NCBI GenBank assembly: GCA_937871985.1
Contig: CALMPB010000212.1
Location: 1-26,965, forward strand
Origin: an uncultured Burkholderiaceae bacterium
GTDB taxonomy: Bacteria > Pseudomonadota > Gammaproteobacteria > Burkholderiales > Burkholderiaceae
Length of the DNA: 26,965 nucleotides
Direction: 5' to 3'
Shown: piece by piece, positions 1 through 8,104 of the stretch
How the letters are laid out: every line of letters starts with the position of its first letter
Position numbering within the stretch: the first letter of the stretch is position 1
Position numbers and translations under genes: made by a program
Notes under the pieces: generated by a model
Database searches by the model: none
What the model was told of the DNA's origin: nothing
What the model saw: only the letters and a program-made list of their open reading frames with translations

Positions 1-17
1 CTGACAGTCTGGGGCAT
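1..17 (-). CDS. 5' end of a gene running off the left edge
   Basis: Five codons (M-P-Q-T-V) remain before the window ends. The ATG at 15-17 is preceded on the minus strand by AGGAGAATCACC, a good ribosome binding site, and by a palindromic operator at 29-56. The product cannot be identified. A small gene right behind a palindrome of this kind would suit an autoregulated antitoxin or HTH protein, but that is inference only. Confidence 0.3.
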
Positions 18-28
18 GGTGATTCTCC

Positions 29-56
29 TATCCGGAAAGTACGGAGTTTCCGGATA
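29..56. promoter_or_regulatory. Perfect inverted repeat, probable operator
   Basis: TATCCGGAAA (29-38) and TTTCCGGATA (47-56) are perfect 10-bp arms separated by 8 nt. The repeat lies immediately upstream of the minus-strand start at 17. Arm length and spacing fit a dimeric repressor site. The binding protein is unknown, and autoregulation by the gene at the left edge is inferred. Confidence 0.5.
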
Positions 57-123
57 AATTTCAAGTCCTCTCTGTCGCGCGCGCGAGGACGATAGCTGAG
101 GACACGGTCACAGGGAAACGAAG

Positions 124-159
124 GCAGGGCCCGCTTGCCGTGAGGCAAACGAGCCCTGC
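124..159 (-). terminator. Hairpin downstream of the DUF736 gene
   Basis: A 16-bp stem with two mismatches (GCAGGGCCCGCTTGCC / GGCAAACGAGCCCTGC) closes a GTGA tetraloop about 50 nt after the DUF736 stop codon. There is no strong T run on the minus strand, so it may be a weak or factor-assisted terminator. A second GC-rich inverted repeat (TGCCGCGCG / CGCGCGGCA) lies between this hairpin and the stop codon. Confidence 0.4.
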
Positions 160-207
160 GGGGTTGCCGCGCGCCGGAGGGACGCGCGCGGCAGGGAGAG
201 AGGATCG

Positions 208-720
208 TCAGTCGGCCATCTCGGGCGTGCGGCGACGGCGGCCATTGCCCTGCGCGGGCTCGCCGCCGAACGCGCCCTCGGCCGAGGATTCACCCAGGCC
301 ATCCGTACCGGCGAGGCCGTTCGGCTTGGCCGGCTCGTCCGCACCGGGCAGCGGCGGCAGGCTGTCGTCGGCCGGGGCGGTGTCGGTCGGCGCATCGCGG
401 CGGCGGTTGGGACGCGACCAGACGATGTTGTACGAGCCGTCGTCCTGACGGAACGCCGAGATGTAGAGCGGCTTGTCGAGGCTGGGATCCTCGATCTTGC
501 CGTTGAGGAACATTTCGCCGGTCGCATTGGACGCCAGCTCGAACAGTGAGCCGACCTGGACCCACTGGCGTGCCGCCGAGAGCGCGAGGATCTCGAACTT
601 GGGCGCACGCGGATTGGCGGAATGGACGGTGCGAAGGGCGATGACGATCGCGACCGTGAGCGTCGAGATTTTGCCGGTGTAGGTGCCGCTGGCGTTCTGG
701 GTGATGGTGCCGATGTTCAT
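208..720 (-). CDS. DUF736 family protein
   Basis: The protein is about 170 aa and starts M-N-I-G-T-I-T-Q-N, with the family's N-terminal pattern (G-x-I-x-x-N, then Y-x-G-x-I-x-T-L). DUF736 proteins are small, soluble and of unknown function. They are very common next to conjugation and stability genes on alphaproteobacterial plasmids. A longer frame upstream is open, but the ATG at 720 has a strong AGGAGA site and matches the family start. The last 60 or so residues are a low-complexity tail rich in P, D and G, ending in a basic R-R-R-R patch, which is longer than the basic family unit. It is separated from the upstream DUF7673 gene by 163 bases. Confidence 0.88.
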   Translation of the reverse strand: MNIGTITQNASGTYTGKISTLTVAIVIALRTVHSANPRAPKFEILALSAARQWVQVGSLFELASNATGEMFLNGKIEDPSLDKPLYISAFRQDDGSYNIVWSRPNRRRDAPTDTAPADDSLPPLPGADEPAKPNGLAGTDGLGESSAEGAFGGEPAQGNGRRRRTPEMAD

Positions 721-786
721 GGGAAGTCTCCTGAGAAAGTGCGCTCGAACCCCTTGTCCGAACACCTTCTCTCACCCGCTCCTCTC

Positions 787-804
787 CTCGGCCGTTCGGC
801 CGAG
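787..804. other. Perfect 8-bp-arm hairpin between DUF7673 and DUF736 genes
   Basis: CTCGGCCG and CGGCCGAG flank a 2-nt loop in the gap between the two minus-strand genes. There is no T tract. It could be a weak terminator or an mRNA stability element upstream of the DUF736 gene. Confidence 0.3.
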
Positions 805-883
805 TAAGGCGCGCCAGCGCCGCTCCGACGCGCCACTTCGGCGCCGTCGGGTACTTCAGGGCCTCGCAATCACGCGATGCGTG

Positions 884-1204
884 TCAAGTCTGGGGAGCGC
901 TTGCCGATGGCCGCCACAGGGCAATGACATCCTGCATCTCTTCGGCGAAACCGAGACCGTCGATATAGACGGCGCCGCGGTCGTTCTGGCCGAGAAAGCC
1001 GATCACGCTCGTGATGTCGTTTGCCACGTCGATGTCGAGGCCGAACATGTCGGCGATCTCGAAATGACCAAGCTCCGGGCCATTCCACCAGGCCATCAGA
1101 AAGTTCGCGACGCGGCGCGCCTGCCCGGTGTCGCCCATGGCGAGCGGGATAAGCCGTGTCAGCGCCGCACGGGCGGAATCATAATCTGTCGGTACGGACG
1201 TCAT
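884..1204 (-). CDS. DUF7673-like small protein
   Basis: About 106 aa starting M-T-S-V-P-T-D-Y. The open frame extends upstream to 1330, but it overlaps the neighbouring gene there and lacks family-like sequence, so the ATG at 1204 is chosen. A recognisable core reads L-I-P-L-A-M-G-D-T-G-Q-A-R-R-V-A, then F-L-M-A-W-W-N, typical of a small family found on sphingomonad and other alphaproteobacterial plasmids. No catalytic motif is evident and the function is unknown. It belongs to a run of small minus-strand genes between the PP-loop gene and DUF736. Confidence 0.7.
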   Translation of the reverse strand: MTSVPTDYDSARAALTRLIPLAMGDTGQARRVANFLMAWWNGPELGHFEIADMFGLDIDVANDITSVIGFLGQNDRGAVYIDGLGFAEEMQDVIALWRPSASAPQT

Positions 1205-1277
1205 CGGTTTTCTCCGCGCGCAGAGGGTATCGAGGCGACACCCGGGCGCAAGCGTTTCTGCCTCGAACGGCCCGATC

Positions 1278-1607
1278 CTAATGAATCGAGCCGAACAGCC
1301 GCCGCTTGACCTCGGCCTGGTGCCGGCCATCCTTCTCGCCGATCGTCGCGGTCATGTCGGCGAGGAGCTGTTCGGCAAGCCTCGGCGGGATTTCCGCATA
1401 GGGCGTGATAACGGCGATCGCGGCCTCGGGCGTGGGAAGCTCGCCCGGTTCCGTGCCCCGCCAGATCAGCGCTTCCCCTTCATCGGGCTCATCATCGGTG
1501 CGAAAGCACACCTGAGCATAATAGGTCTGGAGCGGTCGGTCCCAGCCTACCGCCGCGCAGATGACGTCGGGATGGCCGGCCTTGGGCGGGAGAATGTGCC
1601 TGCTCAT
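1278..1607 (-). CDS. Hypothetical protein, 109 aa
   Basis: The start overlaps the stop of the upstream 68-aa gene by 4 bp (ATGA), so the two are probably translationally coupled. The sequence looks like a compact soluble protein: an acidic stretch D-D-E-P-D-E-G-E-A is followed by a C-terminal helix-rich part (L-A-E-Q-L-L-A-D-M). It begins M-S-R-H-I-L-P-P-K. I do not recognise a family. No signal peptide or membrane segment is visible. Confidence 0.65.
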   Translation of the reverse strand: MSRHILPPKAGHPDVICAAVGWDRPLQTYYAQVCFRTDDEPDEGEALIWRGTEPGELPTPEAAIAVITPYAEIPPRLAEQLLADMTATIGEKDGRHQAEVKRRLFGSIH

Positions 1608-1810
1608 GCGTGTGTCCTCCGCATTCTGTGCGCGACGTGCCGCGCGGCGCCTTCGGCGCTGTTGATGGCCTGACCTGCTGCCGATGCCGCGCGGCGCGCG
1701 CCCGCCCTGCGCAGCAGGTTACGGGCTTCGCGCAGGCGTTCAACGGCAATCGCAATGGCTTGTCCGTCCTCGGACGTCGCGGGTGTGATGCGGCGCAAGA
1801 TTACCTCCAT
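1604..1810 (-). CDS. Hypothetical protein, 68 aa, basic
   Basis: A short, Arg- and Ala-rich, largely helical protein (M-E-V-I-L-R-R-I-T-P). Its stop overlaps the start of the next gene by 4 bp, which supports real translation. Upstream of the start on the minus strand the sequence contains no clear strong ribosome binding site, and 33 bases separate it from the DUF3768 gene. The function is unknown. Confidence 0.5.
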   Translation of the reverse strand: MEVILRRITPATSEDGQAIAIAVERLREARNLLRRAGARRAASAAGQAINSAEGAARHVAHRMRRTHA

Positions 1811-1843
1811 TTTGGTTGGAAATTGGCGAGGCGACTGATCGGC

Positions 1844-2194
1844 TCAATCGTCGCAGGGGAGCATGATCGTCAGGACACGGACGGTCACCGCGGCGTCGGC
1901 AGGATCTTCCGAGCCCCATTCGAGCGAGGGATCGTAATAATCGATGCGAAAGCAGACGATGTGACCCTCGAGCTCGAACTGCCCGTAGTTGCGTTCCGGG
2001 CCGTCATCAGGCTTGAATTCGTAGCGCCGGACGGCCGCGAGTACCGCGGCCTGGGCGACGGCTTCGCTGACGATGCGGTCGCCGCCTGCCAATGTGGCGA
2101 GACAGGTCGCCGTCATCACGATCCGCGCGTTTCGATCGAGGCCGAGCCGCACGCGGTCATTGAGCTCGGCGATCCGGGATATGGTGCTGGTCAT
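1844..2194 (-). CDS. DUF3768 domain protein
   Basis: About 116 aa starting M-T-S-T-I-S-R-I-A-E-L-N-D-R. The family pattern is visible in order: I-A-x-L-N-D-x-x-R near the N terminus, I-V-M-T-A in the middle, and a C-terminal half with F-x-x-D-Y-Y-D-x-x-x-x-x-G-S-E-D-P and the final V-L-T-I-M-L. The function of DUF3768 is unknown; it is a frequent plasmid and island gene in Alphaproteobacteria. The start is set by a 4-bp overlap with the stop of the PP-loop gene fragment (2191-2194), which places it in the same operon. A longer upstream frame runs inside that gene and is not real. Confidence 0.85.
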   Translation of the reverse strand: MTSTISRIAELNDRVRLGLDRNARIVMTATCLATLAGGDRIVSEAVAQAAVLAAVRRYEFKPDDGPERNYGQFELEGHIVCFRIDYYDPSLEWGSEDPADAAVTVRVLTIMLPCDD

Positions 2195-2793
2195 GCTGCC
2201 TCCATCAAGCCGGCGTTGAAACTCGCGATCCATTCTTCCATCGTCGGCCGCTCGGCGATCGGCACGATGCTGGCGGCGTCCTGGAAACGGATGAGATCGG
2301 TCGGCGCATCGCGACGGATCGCGTCGATCTCGGCCTCGGGGAGCAGCCGCTCGGCGCGGATGAAATCGGTGATCCTGCCGGGCCGGGTCCTGGTCGATCG
2401 GCGCCACAATCCCTCGACGGTGCGCAGGCGCGGTTCGGCGCGGGCCTCAATCAGGACAATCAAGCGAAGGCACCACGCCGGCAGGGCGCGTACTTCATCG
2501 GGCCGGATGGCGCCGCAGAAGAAGCAGCTCGACTTGGGCGGCACCGGGAGACCGGCGGCCTCGATCCGGGCGATGCAGCGATCGCGCGTCCAGTTCCATT
2601 CGCGCAGCGGATAGCGGCACTGGAACAGCGGATCGTCCAGCCCGGCAGCATGGGCATGACGCCGGGAATCGGAGGGCGACGTGTCGTAGCCGATCAGCCG
2701 CTCGACCTTCTGCCCATTCGCCCATGCGGCGCGAGCCGGTGCCCATTGCTTCAGGAAAGCGTCTTGCGGCGCCACCTTCCATTTGAGGCTGCA
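2191..2793 (-). pseudogene. PP-loop / PAPS reductase-like protein, C-terminal half (interrupted)
   Basis: This is the 3' half of a gene whose 5' half lies 9.2 kb away at 11982-12353. The reading frame enters from the element junction as C-S-L-K-W-K-V-A-P-Q and continues for about 200 residues. It includes a C-F-F-C-G-A cysteine pair, which looks like a metal-binding knuckle, and a helical C terminus. In the uninterrupted family, C-S-x-x-W-K-x-x-P follows the PP-loop domain. A GTG at 2775 could allow weak internal initiation, but the ATP-binding half would be missing. The frame itself is undamaged after the junction, and the stop still overlaps DUF3768 by 4 bp, which points to recent interruption. 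Confidence 0.85.
2788..2793. repeat. Left direct repeat GCTGCA flanking insertion 1
   Basis: GCTGCA here and at 11982-11987 directly flank the element. Removing the element plus one copy restores the PP-loop reading frame. It is either a target duplication or the crossover core shared by the element and its target. Confidence 0.65.
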
Positions 2794-2801
2794 TTAGGTC
2801 T
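2794..2801. repeat. Left terminal inverted repeat
   Basis: TTAGGTCT at the left end matches AGACCTAA at 11974-11981 as a perfect 8-bp inverted repeat. A further subterminal inverted repeat AGGTC-N6-GACCT (2796-2811) overlaps it and is a likely recombinase arm site. Confidence 0.65.
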
Positions 2802-2871
2802 GCATCGACCTGTCGTATTGGCTGCGCAAAGCCCGCATTTCCGACATCCCCAGTCCTCCTCCCCTTCCAAG

Positions 2872-2888
2872 ACGCCCGATTAGGGCGT
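2872..2888. terminator. Small hairpin after ginD
   Basis: ACGCCC-GATTA-GGGCGT lies 8 bases beyond the stop of the last recombination gene. It has no U tract, so terminator function is tentative. Confidence 0.3.
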
Positions 2889-2896
2889 GACCGCCT

Positions 2897-3355
2897 TCAG
2901 GCAGTGGAGGGATCGGGCGCTTCGGCGTTGATGCGGATAGGGACGGGCAGGCGTATCCGATCGAGTTCCTGCACGAGTTGCGCGTTGCGGCGTTCAAGGC
3001 GCTCCGCGCGCTGTTCGGCCTCGAGGGCGCGCTTCAGCAGGCTGGCATTATGTGTTGCGAGGGCGATGTTCTTGGCTTCCACGTGCCGAAGAGCAGAGCG
3101 TGTGCGATCGGCATCGCCGGCGGCCATTTCAGTGGCGCCCTCACGTTGCGATTGAAGCTCGCGCAGGGCGTCAAGAACGTCGGCATGGTGCGTATAGATG
3201 ATGTTGCGGCCGACCCCGGCTGCTCGTGCAAGAGCGGCGACCGTTGGCGCGGCGGACGGGTCTTTGGCAAGGACGCCAAGGGCTTCGCGCAGACGTGCAT
3301 TGGTGTTCGCCCGGCGACGGGCCTGCGGGGTGGATAGGTCAGATTCAGACGTCAC
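2897..3355 (-). CDS. ginD: GinD-like small HTH protein (DUF6262/TnpC-like)
   Basis: About 152 aa. After a short polar leader comes A-R-R-R-A-N-T-N-A-R-L-R-E-A-L, then a helix-turn-helix-like region P-T-V-A-A-L-A-R-A-A-G-V-G-R-N-I-I-Y. A coiled-coil C-terminal half follows (residues about 75-135). This matches the small accessory proteins that accompany Tn554-like and GInt recombinase sets and are presumed to bind element ends. The GTG at 3355 has AAGGA at a good distance. The ATG at 3361 is the alternative, with its Shine-Dalgarno too close. Either way it overlaps the 3' end of ginC by 11-17 nt, so the two are translationally coupled. Confidence 0.75.
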   Translation of the reverse strand: MTSESDLSTPQARRRANTNARLREALGVLAKDPSAAPTVAALARAAGVGRNIIYTHHADVLDALRELQSQREGATEMAAGDADRTRSALRHVEAKNIALATHNASLLKRALEAEQRAERLERRNAQLVQELDRIRLPVPIRINAEAPDPSTA

Positions 3356-5147
3356 CGGCATTTCCTTCGTCGAGCTGGTCGAGGATACGGCGAGATTCCT
3401 GGATGCGGGCTTCGGCAAGTGCTCGGCTCTCGCGATCGAGGTCATCGCGCTGGATCAATGCGGTGTTTCGTTCAAGCCGCGCTTCCCAGACCGGCCTATG
3501 CCGGTCGGTCACGGCGAAGTTGGCGCAAGTCGAGCAGGTGCTTTGTGTGCGAAGCACCGGGTTCGGCTCGCGCTCGCCGCCGAGGCAAGCGGAGGTCTCC
3601 CGGCGGTAGAGGCAGTAGCCCCAGTCGCATACGCCGAGGCGCATATCCGTGCCGGCGAGGATCTCGGTGATATATCCATCGACGTCGCTCGATAGCGTGC
3701 GCCCGCGGAACGGCGATCGCTCGGAGAGCATGACGCCCGCCTTCCCGGCGACGTTCGGCGCCAGGAGCAGGTCTTCCAGCGCCTTGCGGGTTTCTTCGGC
3801 GGCTTGGTCGTCGATCAGCTGGGCAAGCTCGAAGTCGGTGCCCACATAGGCCCGGTCGGTCATCGCGCGGTGGACATGGCCGAGATGGCGTTGCAGCGCC
3901 GTCAGGCCGGTGCGGTCGCGCCGCCCGATGAACCGTGAGAACGTCTTGCGACCCTGATAGGTGGTCAGGTGCCAGGTTCCGCCTTGGTGTTCCGGCAAGG
4001 CAAGGAACGGCGCAAGTCGTTCGTTCAAGCGGATATTGACCATGGGTGATCGCAGTCGAGCGACGGGCATCATCGTCGGAAGCGGCGAGCGTCCCCGGCC
4101 GAGCTGGTGGAGCCAGAGGTTCCTCTTCCCGCTAAGTTCGCGAAGCGGAGCGGAGAGACGTTCGAGGATGTGGATCGCCCGCTGGACCGGCTCGGGCGCG
4201 AGCCAGCGATGGACGTCCCCATGTTCCGTCAGCGACGTCTTCGTGATCGTGCCGACCAGATAGACGTGTTCCTCGCCGTCTCCGTCGGCCGCGCGCCGTT
4301 CGAGGCAACCCTCCTCAAGCCTGAGTATTTCGGAGGCTCTCGCGCCAACGAGATAGGCGATGACGACGAAGCAGGCGTCGCCAAGGCGATCGAGCATGAA
4401 CGTCAGGCGGCGCAGCGGCCATTCCGGATTCGGATACAGATCCGCGTGGGGGCATGGCTCAGCCAACATGGCGCGTCTGATATGCCAGTGGAGCCTTCGC
4501 CCCTGATGCTGTTGTCGAAACTTCTCATACAGATCTTCGAGGCGATCGCGCAGCGCGAGTATCTGGTCCGCTGGGTCACCGAGCAGTTCCATAGCGCCGC
4601 TGATGAGAGGCACGGCGATCTCGTCGGGCGTATAGGGATGGCCGCCATAAGGTTTCCAGTGCCGCTTCCCAACCGAACCGGCGCGAGGCGGCGCCATCAG
4701 CGGCGCGTCGTCCAGCTTGTCGCGCTGCATGTGGAACGTGCGGATCGTGCCGAGATAGCCTTCGGCGGTGCTGAGGGAGAGCCGTGAAGCGTTCCTGCCG
4801 GGACGGGCGCGCAACATGGCCACGAACCGGTCGACGGCGTCTTGATCGAGATCCTTGAAGCATCGGACGTTCTCGGCTGCCATCCATCGAACGAGGAAGC
4901 GGATGTGGCTGAAGTGACCATCGACCGTTTCCTTGCGAAGTGGCATCCGCCCTTCGGGCGGATCGGCCCGCAGCGAGAACAGGAACAGTTCGGCGGCGTG
5001 CCGGAGCGGCGTCCACTGATCGTCCGTGAACCGGCTCCCGTCCGGCATTTCGAAGCCCCAGTTGAACGTCGTGGCGGCGGGGACGCCTTCGTTTCCGAGC
5101 AATGGCGCCGGAAGTTGGGTAGGCGTGGATGTCGGGACGGAGGCCAT
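3345..5147 (-). CDS. ginC: GinC-like tyrosine recombinase, 600 aa
   Basis: Third and most divergent recombinase of the set. An N-terminal SAM-like core-binding region (about 40-145) precedes the catalytic domain (about 250-450). Visible catalytic candidates are R270 (V-G-A-R-A-S-E-I), R400 (Y-Q-G-R-K-T-F), H424 (H-L-G-H) and the nucleophile Y434 (D-R-A-Y-V-G). The histidine normally three residues before the second arginine is Y397 here. The C-terminal 120 residues hold a cysteine-rich segment (C-D-W-G-Y-C, then S-T-C-S-T-C), probably a zinc-binding module. It starts 4 nt after ginB stops. The family size, order and extra C-terminal Cys domain fit ginABCD rather than a phage integrase. Confidence 0.85.
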   Translation of the reverse strand: MASVPTSTPTQLPAPLLGNEGVPAATTFNWGFEMPDGSRFTDDQWTPLRHAAELFLFSLRADPPEGRMPLRKETVDGHFSHIRFLVRWMAAENVRCFKDLDQDAVDRFVAMLRARPGRNASRLSLSTAEGYLGTIRTFHMQRDKLDDAPLMAPPRAGSVGKRHWKPYGGHPYTPDEIAVPLISGAMELLGDPADQILALRDRLEDLYEKFRQQHQGRRLHWHIRRAMLAEPCPHADLYPNPEWPLRRLTFMLDRLGDACFVVIAYLVGARASEILRLEEGCLERRAADGDGEEHVYLVGTITKTSLTEHGDVHRWLAPEPVQRAIHILERLSAPLRELSGKRNLWLHQLGRGRSPLPTMMPVARLRSPMVNIRLNERLAPFLALPEHQGGTWHLTTYQGRKTFSRFIGRRDRTGLTALQRHLGHVHRAMTDRAYVGTDFELAQLIDDQAAEETRKALEDLLLAPNVAGKAGVMLSERSPFRGRTLSSDVDGYITEILAGTDMRLGVCDWGYCLYRRETSACLGGEREPNPVLRTQSTCSTCANFAVTDRHRPVWEARLERNTALIQRDDLDRESRALAEARIQESRRILDQLDEGNAGDV

Positions 5148-5151
5148 GAGG

Positions 5152-6969
5152 CTATTCCAGGTCCGGCAGCGGCGGCAAGGCGGGTATGTGCCGTTCCGCG
5201 TCCGGCATCATTTCGGGCGGGAACGCCGGCAGCAGGTCTTGTGTCAGCGCCCGAAGGCTGGGGGCATAGAAGAGGCTGAACCGGATCGGGTCGATGCGTT
5301 CCCGCGCCGCTTCAAGATGCATGGTGGCCTGGACAATGCGCGCCAGATGACCCGGGTCGATCGGGACGATTAGGCCTGGACAGGCAAGGCAGCCTCCCAG
5401 TTTCGGGCACACGCGGCCAGGCTGTGCCTGCCCGCCGTCGACCGGTCGAAGGCAGTCGTGGCCGAACAGCGCCGTCACCCGCGCGCTGGTATCCGGCCCT
5501 TGATGTTGCGAGTCATGGGCGGGCGTCTCGCCGGTGACCCATGTGATCATCAGCGACTGGAGCCGAGCGATCGTATCGCGTTCGAGGCGGCGGACGGCCT
5601 CGCCATCGACATAGATGTCGGTGGTGGCGACATTCGCATGATTGAGGACCGCCTTGGCCGCCATGATATCGCCCTGCGACGCTGTGTAGTGGGCGCTTGC
5701 CATGCTGCTGCGGAACAGCTTGGGCGAGAAGTCGGGAAGCAAGGAACGGGACTTGCCCGGATGCGCATCGTTCCAGGAGGCGATCGCGCCATTATGCCGT
5801 TCGTAGAAGCGCAACATTGCCGATCGCAACGTGGCCTGCACGATATGACCGGCGTGATGCTCGCGCTCGAGGCGTCCTGTCGTCATGAGGAAGCGGTGGA
5901 GGAACAGCCGGTCGCGTTTGGACGGCTCCACATGCGGTAATAGGGGCGCCGTCATCGCAAGGAGCTTTTCGATCAGGCGCGGCGCCGCATAGGGTCGGCG
6001 ATTGTCGAACGAGCGCCGTTGCATGCGCTTCACCTTGCCGCCGGCACGAGGTTTCACCCACTCGACCATGACGCGATGCCGCTCGAGCGGATGCGGCACG
6101 AGGCAGTCCCGCTTGATCTGGCGCAGCGGACCGGCGTTGGCCGCCGTCTGGATCAGCAGCACGATATAGAACGCAACCAGCGTGTCGGTCGTGAGGTGGA
6201 GATAACCCTCGAGCTCGCGGAACCCGCCTACCTCGGCGATCCTCTGCCGATCGGGCTTGTTAAGGTCCAAGCCTCGGTCGATCGGCATGATGCCGTGGCC
6301 GCGGCGATGGAGCTTCCAGATCCAGCGATCCCGTTCGGCGGTCCGCCCACTATGGAGCGGCACGTTCGGAAGATTGACGATGGTTTGCCCGTGCTGGAAC
6401 TTGGCCCATGCCGTGTCGATCTCGGCATAGCAGACTGCCAGCAGGGCGCGCATTGCGGCTGGTGTCAGCCGGTCTTGCGGTAACCGCTGGACGCCGGCGA
6501 GCGGGATCGGATTGTTGGGAACGGCGAAGCCCGGTGCGAACAAGCCTGGATTGTCCGCGATCGCGCGCTTGAGGACGGGCCGGATCATACCGAACTGACC
6601 GGATTGTGAGCGGACGCCACGCCTGCGCCCGTCAGTGGGCATCGCCAGCCAGGTGATGAACCGGCGGATCGTTGCCGTGTCGAGGTCTGCCGCGCGCCTG
6701 ACACGCGCGTCTTCGCGCAGGAACCTACCGAACACGCGCATCGCGAACCAGCGCGCGGTGCGGGTCGCGACGCTGGATGCCATATCATGATCGCGGAAAG
6801 CCCGGGCGATGGCGGCGCTGATATCGTCCGGCAACCCGAACAGCGCCGGGTCGAAGCGTTGGACGATCTTGCCCCATTCGTCGCGGAACTGGATCTCGAC
6901 GACCTCCGCCGGATGGTTCGCCGGTGCCGGATCGAGTCTCAGCGTGCGATCGAGGCGGCCCCTAGCCAT
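5152..6969 (-). CDS. ginB: GinB-like tyrosine recombinase, 605 aa
   Basis: Second recombinase, similar in length to Tn554 TnpB. The catalytic-domain candidates are R283 (A-G-P-L-R-Q-I), R420 (K-L-F-R-S-S), H444 (L-N-H-A-N) and the nucleophile Y453 (T-T-D-I-Y-V). At the H-x-x-R position the first residue is K417, not histidine. A C-terminal knuckle C-P-K-L-G-G-C-L-A-C-P (about 521-531) probably binds zinc. The start overlaps the end of ginA by 8 nt, and the stop is 4 nt before ginC. All three recombinases are presumably needed together for excision and integration, as known for GInt and Tn554 relatives. Confidence 0.87.
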   Translation of the reverse strand: MARGRLDRTLRLDPAPANHPAEVVEIQFRDEWGKIVQRFDPALFGLPDDISAAIARAFRDHDMASSVATRTARWFAMRVFGRFLREDARVRRAADLDTATIRRFITWLAMPTDGRRRGVRSQSGQFGMIRPVLKRAIADNPGLFAPGFAVPNNPIPLAGVQRLPQDRLTPAAMRALLAVCYAEIDTAWAKFQHGQTIVNLPNVPLHSGRTAERDRWIWKLHRRGHGIMPIDRGLDLNKPDRQRIAEVGGFRELEGYLHLTTDTLVAFYIVLLIQTAANAGPLRQIKRDCLVPHPLERHRVMVEWVKPRAGGKVKRMQRRSFDNRRPYAAPRLIEKLLAMTAPLLPHVEPSKRDRLFLHRFLMTTGRLEREHHAGHIVQATLRSAMLRFYERHNGAIASWNDAHPGKSRSLLPDFSPKLFRSSMASAHYTASQGDIMAAKAVLNHANVATTDIYVDGEAVRRLERDTIARLQSLMITWVTGETPAHDSQHQGPDTSARVTALFGHDCLRPVDGGQAQPGRVCPKLGGCLACPGLIVPIDPGHLARIVQATMHLEAARERIDPIRFSLFYAPSLRALTQDLLPAFPPEMMPDAERHIPALPPLPDLE

Positions 6970-8104
6970 CGGCGGGGATCAGCTCGCCATAAAGATAGGC
7001 GAGGCTTTCGCTCAGGTCGCGCTCGTGCAGCTCGACGCAGCGCAGATAAATCGCGGTGGTTGTGATCGAAGCATGGCCGAGCAGCACCTGCACGACCTTG
7101 AGCGGGTTGAGATCGGGATTGGTGCGGGCCTGGATCTGAAGGCGGGCCAGCATCGCCATCGCGAAGGTGTGCCGCAGCCAGTGCAGCGTGCCCTGAAGTC
7201 CCGCGGCCGCGAACGCTTCCGCGAGCTGCGCCGTCAGGAGTTTTCGCGTCATGGCGCGGCCATGCTCGTTCAGCAGGAGATTAGGCGGCGCGCGATAGCC
7301 CCGGTCGGAACGGCGGATACCGCGGACGATCCGGGCGCGATCCTCGCCCGCATACCAGTGTGTATGATCAAGCAGCCGAAGCGGCGGATAGACCGTCCTT
7401 GGCCGGTCGCCCTTGGTGATATGGAGCGGCACGCCGACAAGTGGATCGCTGTCGAGGTAGAGTGGCCAGCTATCCGGGATCTGGTCGAGGGCGAGCGCGC
7501 AAAGCTCCTTGCGACGCAGACCCGCCCCAAGCGCCCATTGCGCGGCAAGTCGGGCGGTAGGCCTCAGATGCGCGAACAGCCGTGCCAGTTCGTCGGCACG
7601 CAGCGGTCGCGGCAGTTTTTCCGGGCGTGAGACGATCAGCTCATTGACCTGGCGCCGCTGCAAGCCTGGGCGATAGGCGCCGTCGAGCATCAGCGTCATC
7701 TTCTCGGTCAACCGGAACGGGCAGTGGTCGATCAGCCCCTTATCGAGCGCCCAGCCATAGAAGCGGCAGACGGTCGAGACACGCGCATTGATCGTGGTCC
7801 GGGCATAGGGCCGCCCGGTATGCGTGCTGGGATTCTCCAGCATCCGGTTGCGATAGGCGGCGATGACGCGTTCGTCGGCTTCGCGCCATTCGATCCCCGA
7901 TTGTTCGAGCGAGTCGAACCAGTCGTGGAGATGCTCGCCGTAGGTCCGCACGGTTTCGGAGGCGTGGGCACGGCCGCTTAGCTCTGCATGCTCCATGAGC
8001 CAGACGAAGGCCGGCTCGATGATCGCCATGTCGGCGTCGAACAGAATCGGGAAGCCAGCGGGGACATTGGGCACGCCAGAGGCAGCCCGAATCACTGATA
8101 CCAC
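6962..8104 (-). CDS. ginA: GinA-like tyrosine recombinase
   Basis: About 380 aa from a GTG at 8104, which has GAGGGAGA about 6 nt upstream. The frame stays open to 8260, but the extra 52 residues have no recognisable domain and no good ribosome site. This is the most canonical recombinase of the three, with a full set of residues numbered from the GTG: R197 (A-G-L-R-R-K-E-L), H308-x-x-R311 (L-H-W-L-R-H-T-F), H344 (L-G-H-A-S-I) and nucleophile Y353 (T-T-A-I-Y-L). The N-terminal part is a SAM-like core-binding domain. It is the first gene of the minus-strand recombination operon and diverges from the TIR cargo operon, so the about 200-base gap should hold both promoters. Confidence 0.85.
   Translation of the reverse strand: MVSVIRAASGVPNVPAGFPILFDADMAIIEPAFVWLMEHAELSGRAHASETVRTYGEHLHDWFDSLEQSGIEWREADERVIAAYRNRMLENPSTHTGRPYARTTINARVSTVCRFYGWALDKGLIDHCPFRLTEKMTLMLDGAYRPGLQRRQVNELIVSRPEKLPRPLRADELARLFAHLRPTARLAAQWALGAGLRRKELCALALDQIPDSWPLYLDSDPLVGVPLHITKGDRPRTVYPPLRLLDHTHWYAGEDRARIVRGIRRSDRGYRAPPNLLLNEHGRAMTRKLLTAQLAEAFAAAGLQGTLHWLRHTFAMAMLARLQIQARTNPDLNPLKVVQVLLGHASITTTAIYLRCVELHERDLSESLAYLYGELIPADG

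Noticed and set aside
1610..2614. 334-aa plus-strand open frame across the DUF3768 region
   Set aside because: It lies antisense to several overlapping, family-supported minus-strand genes and shows no recognisable protein features.
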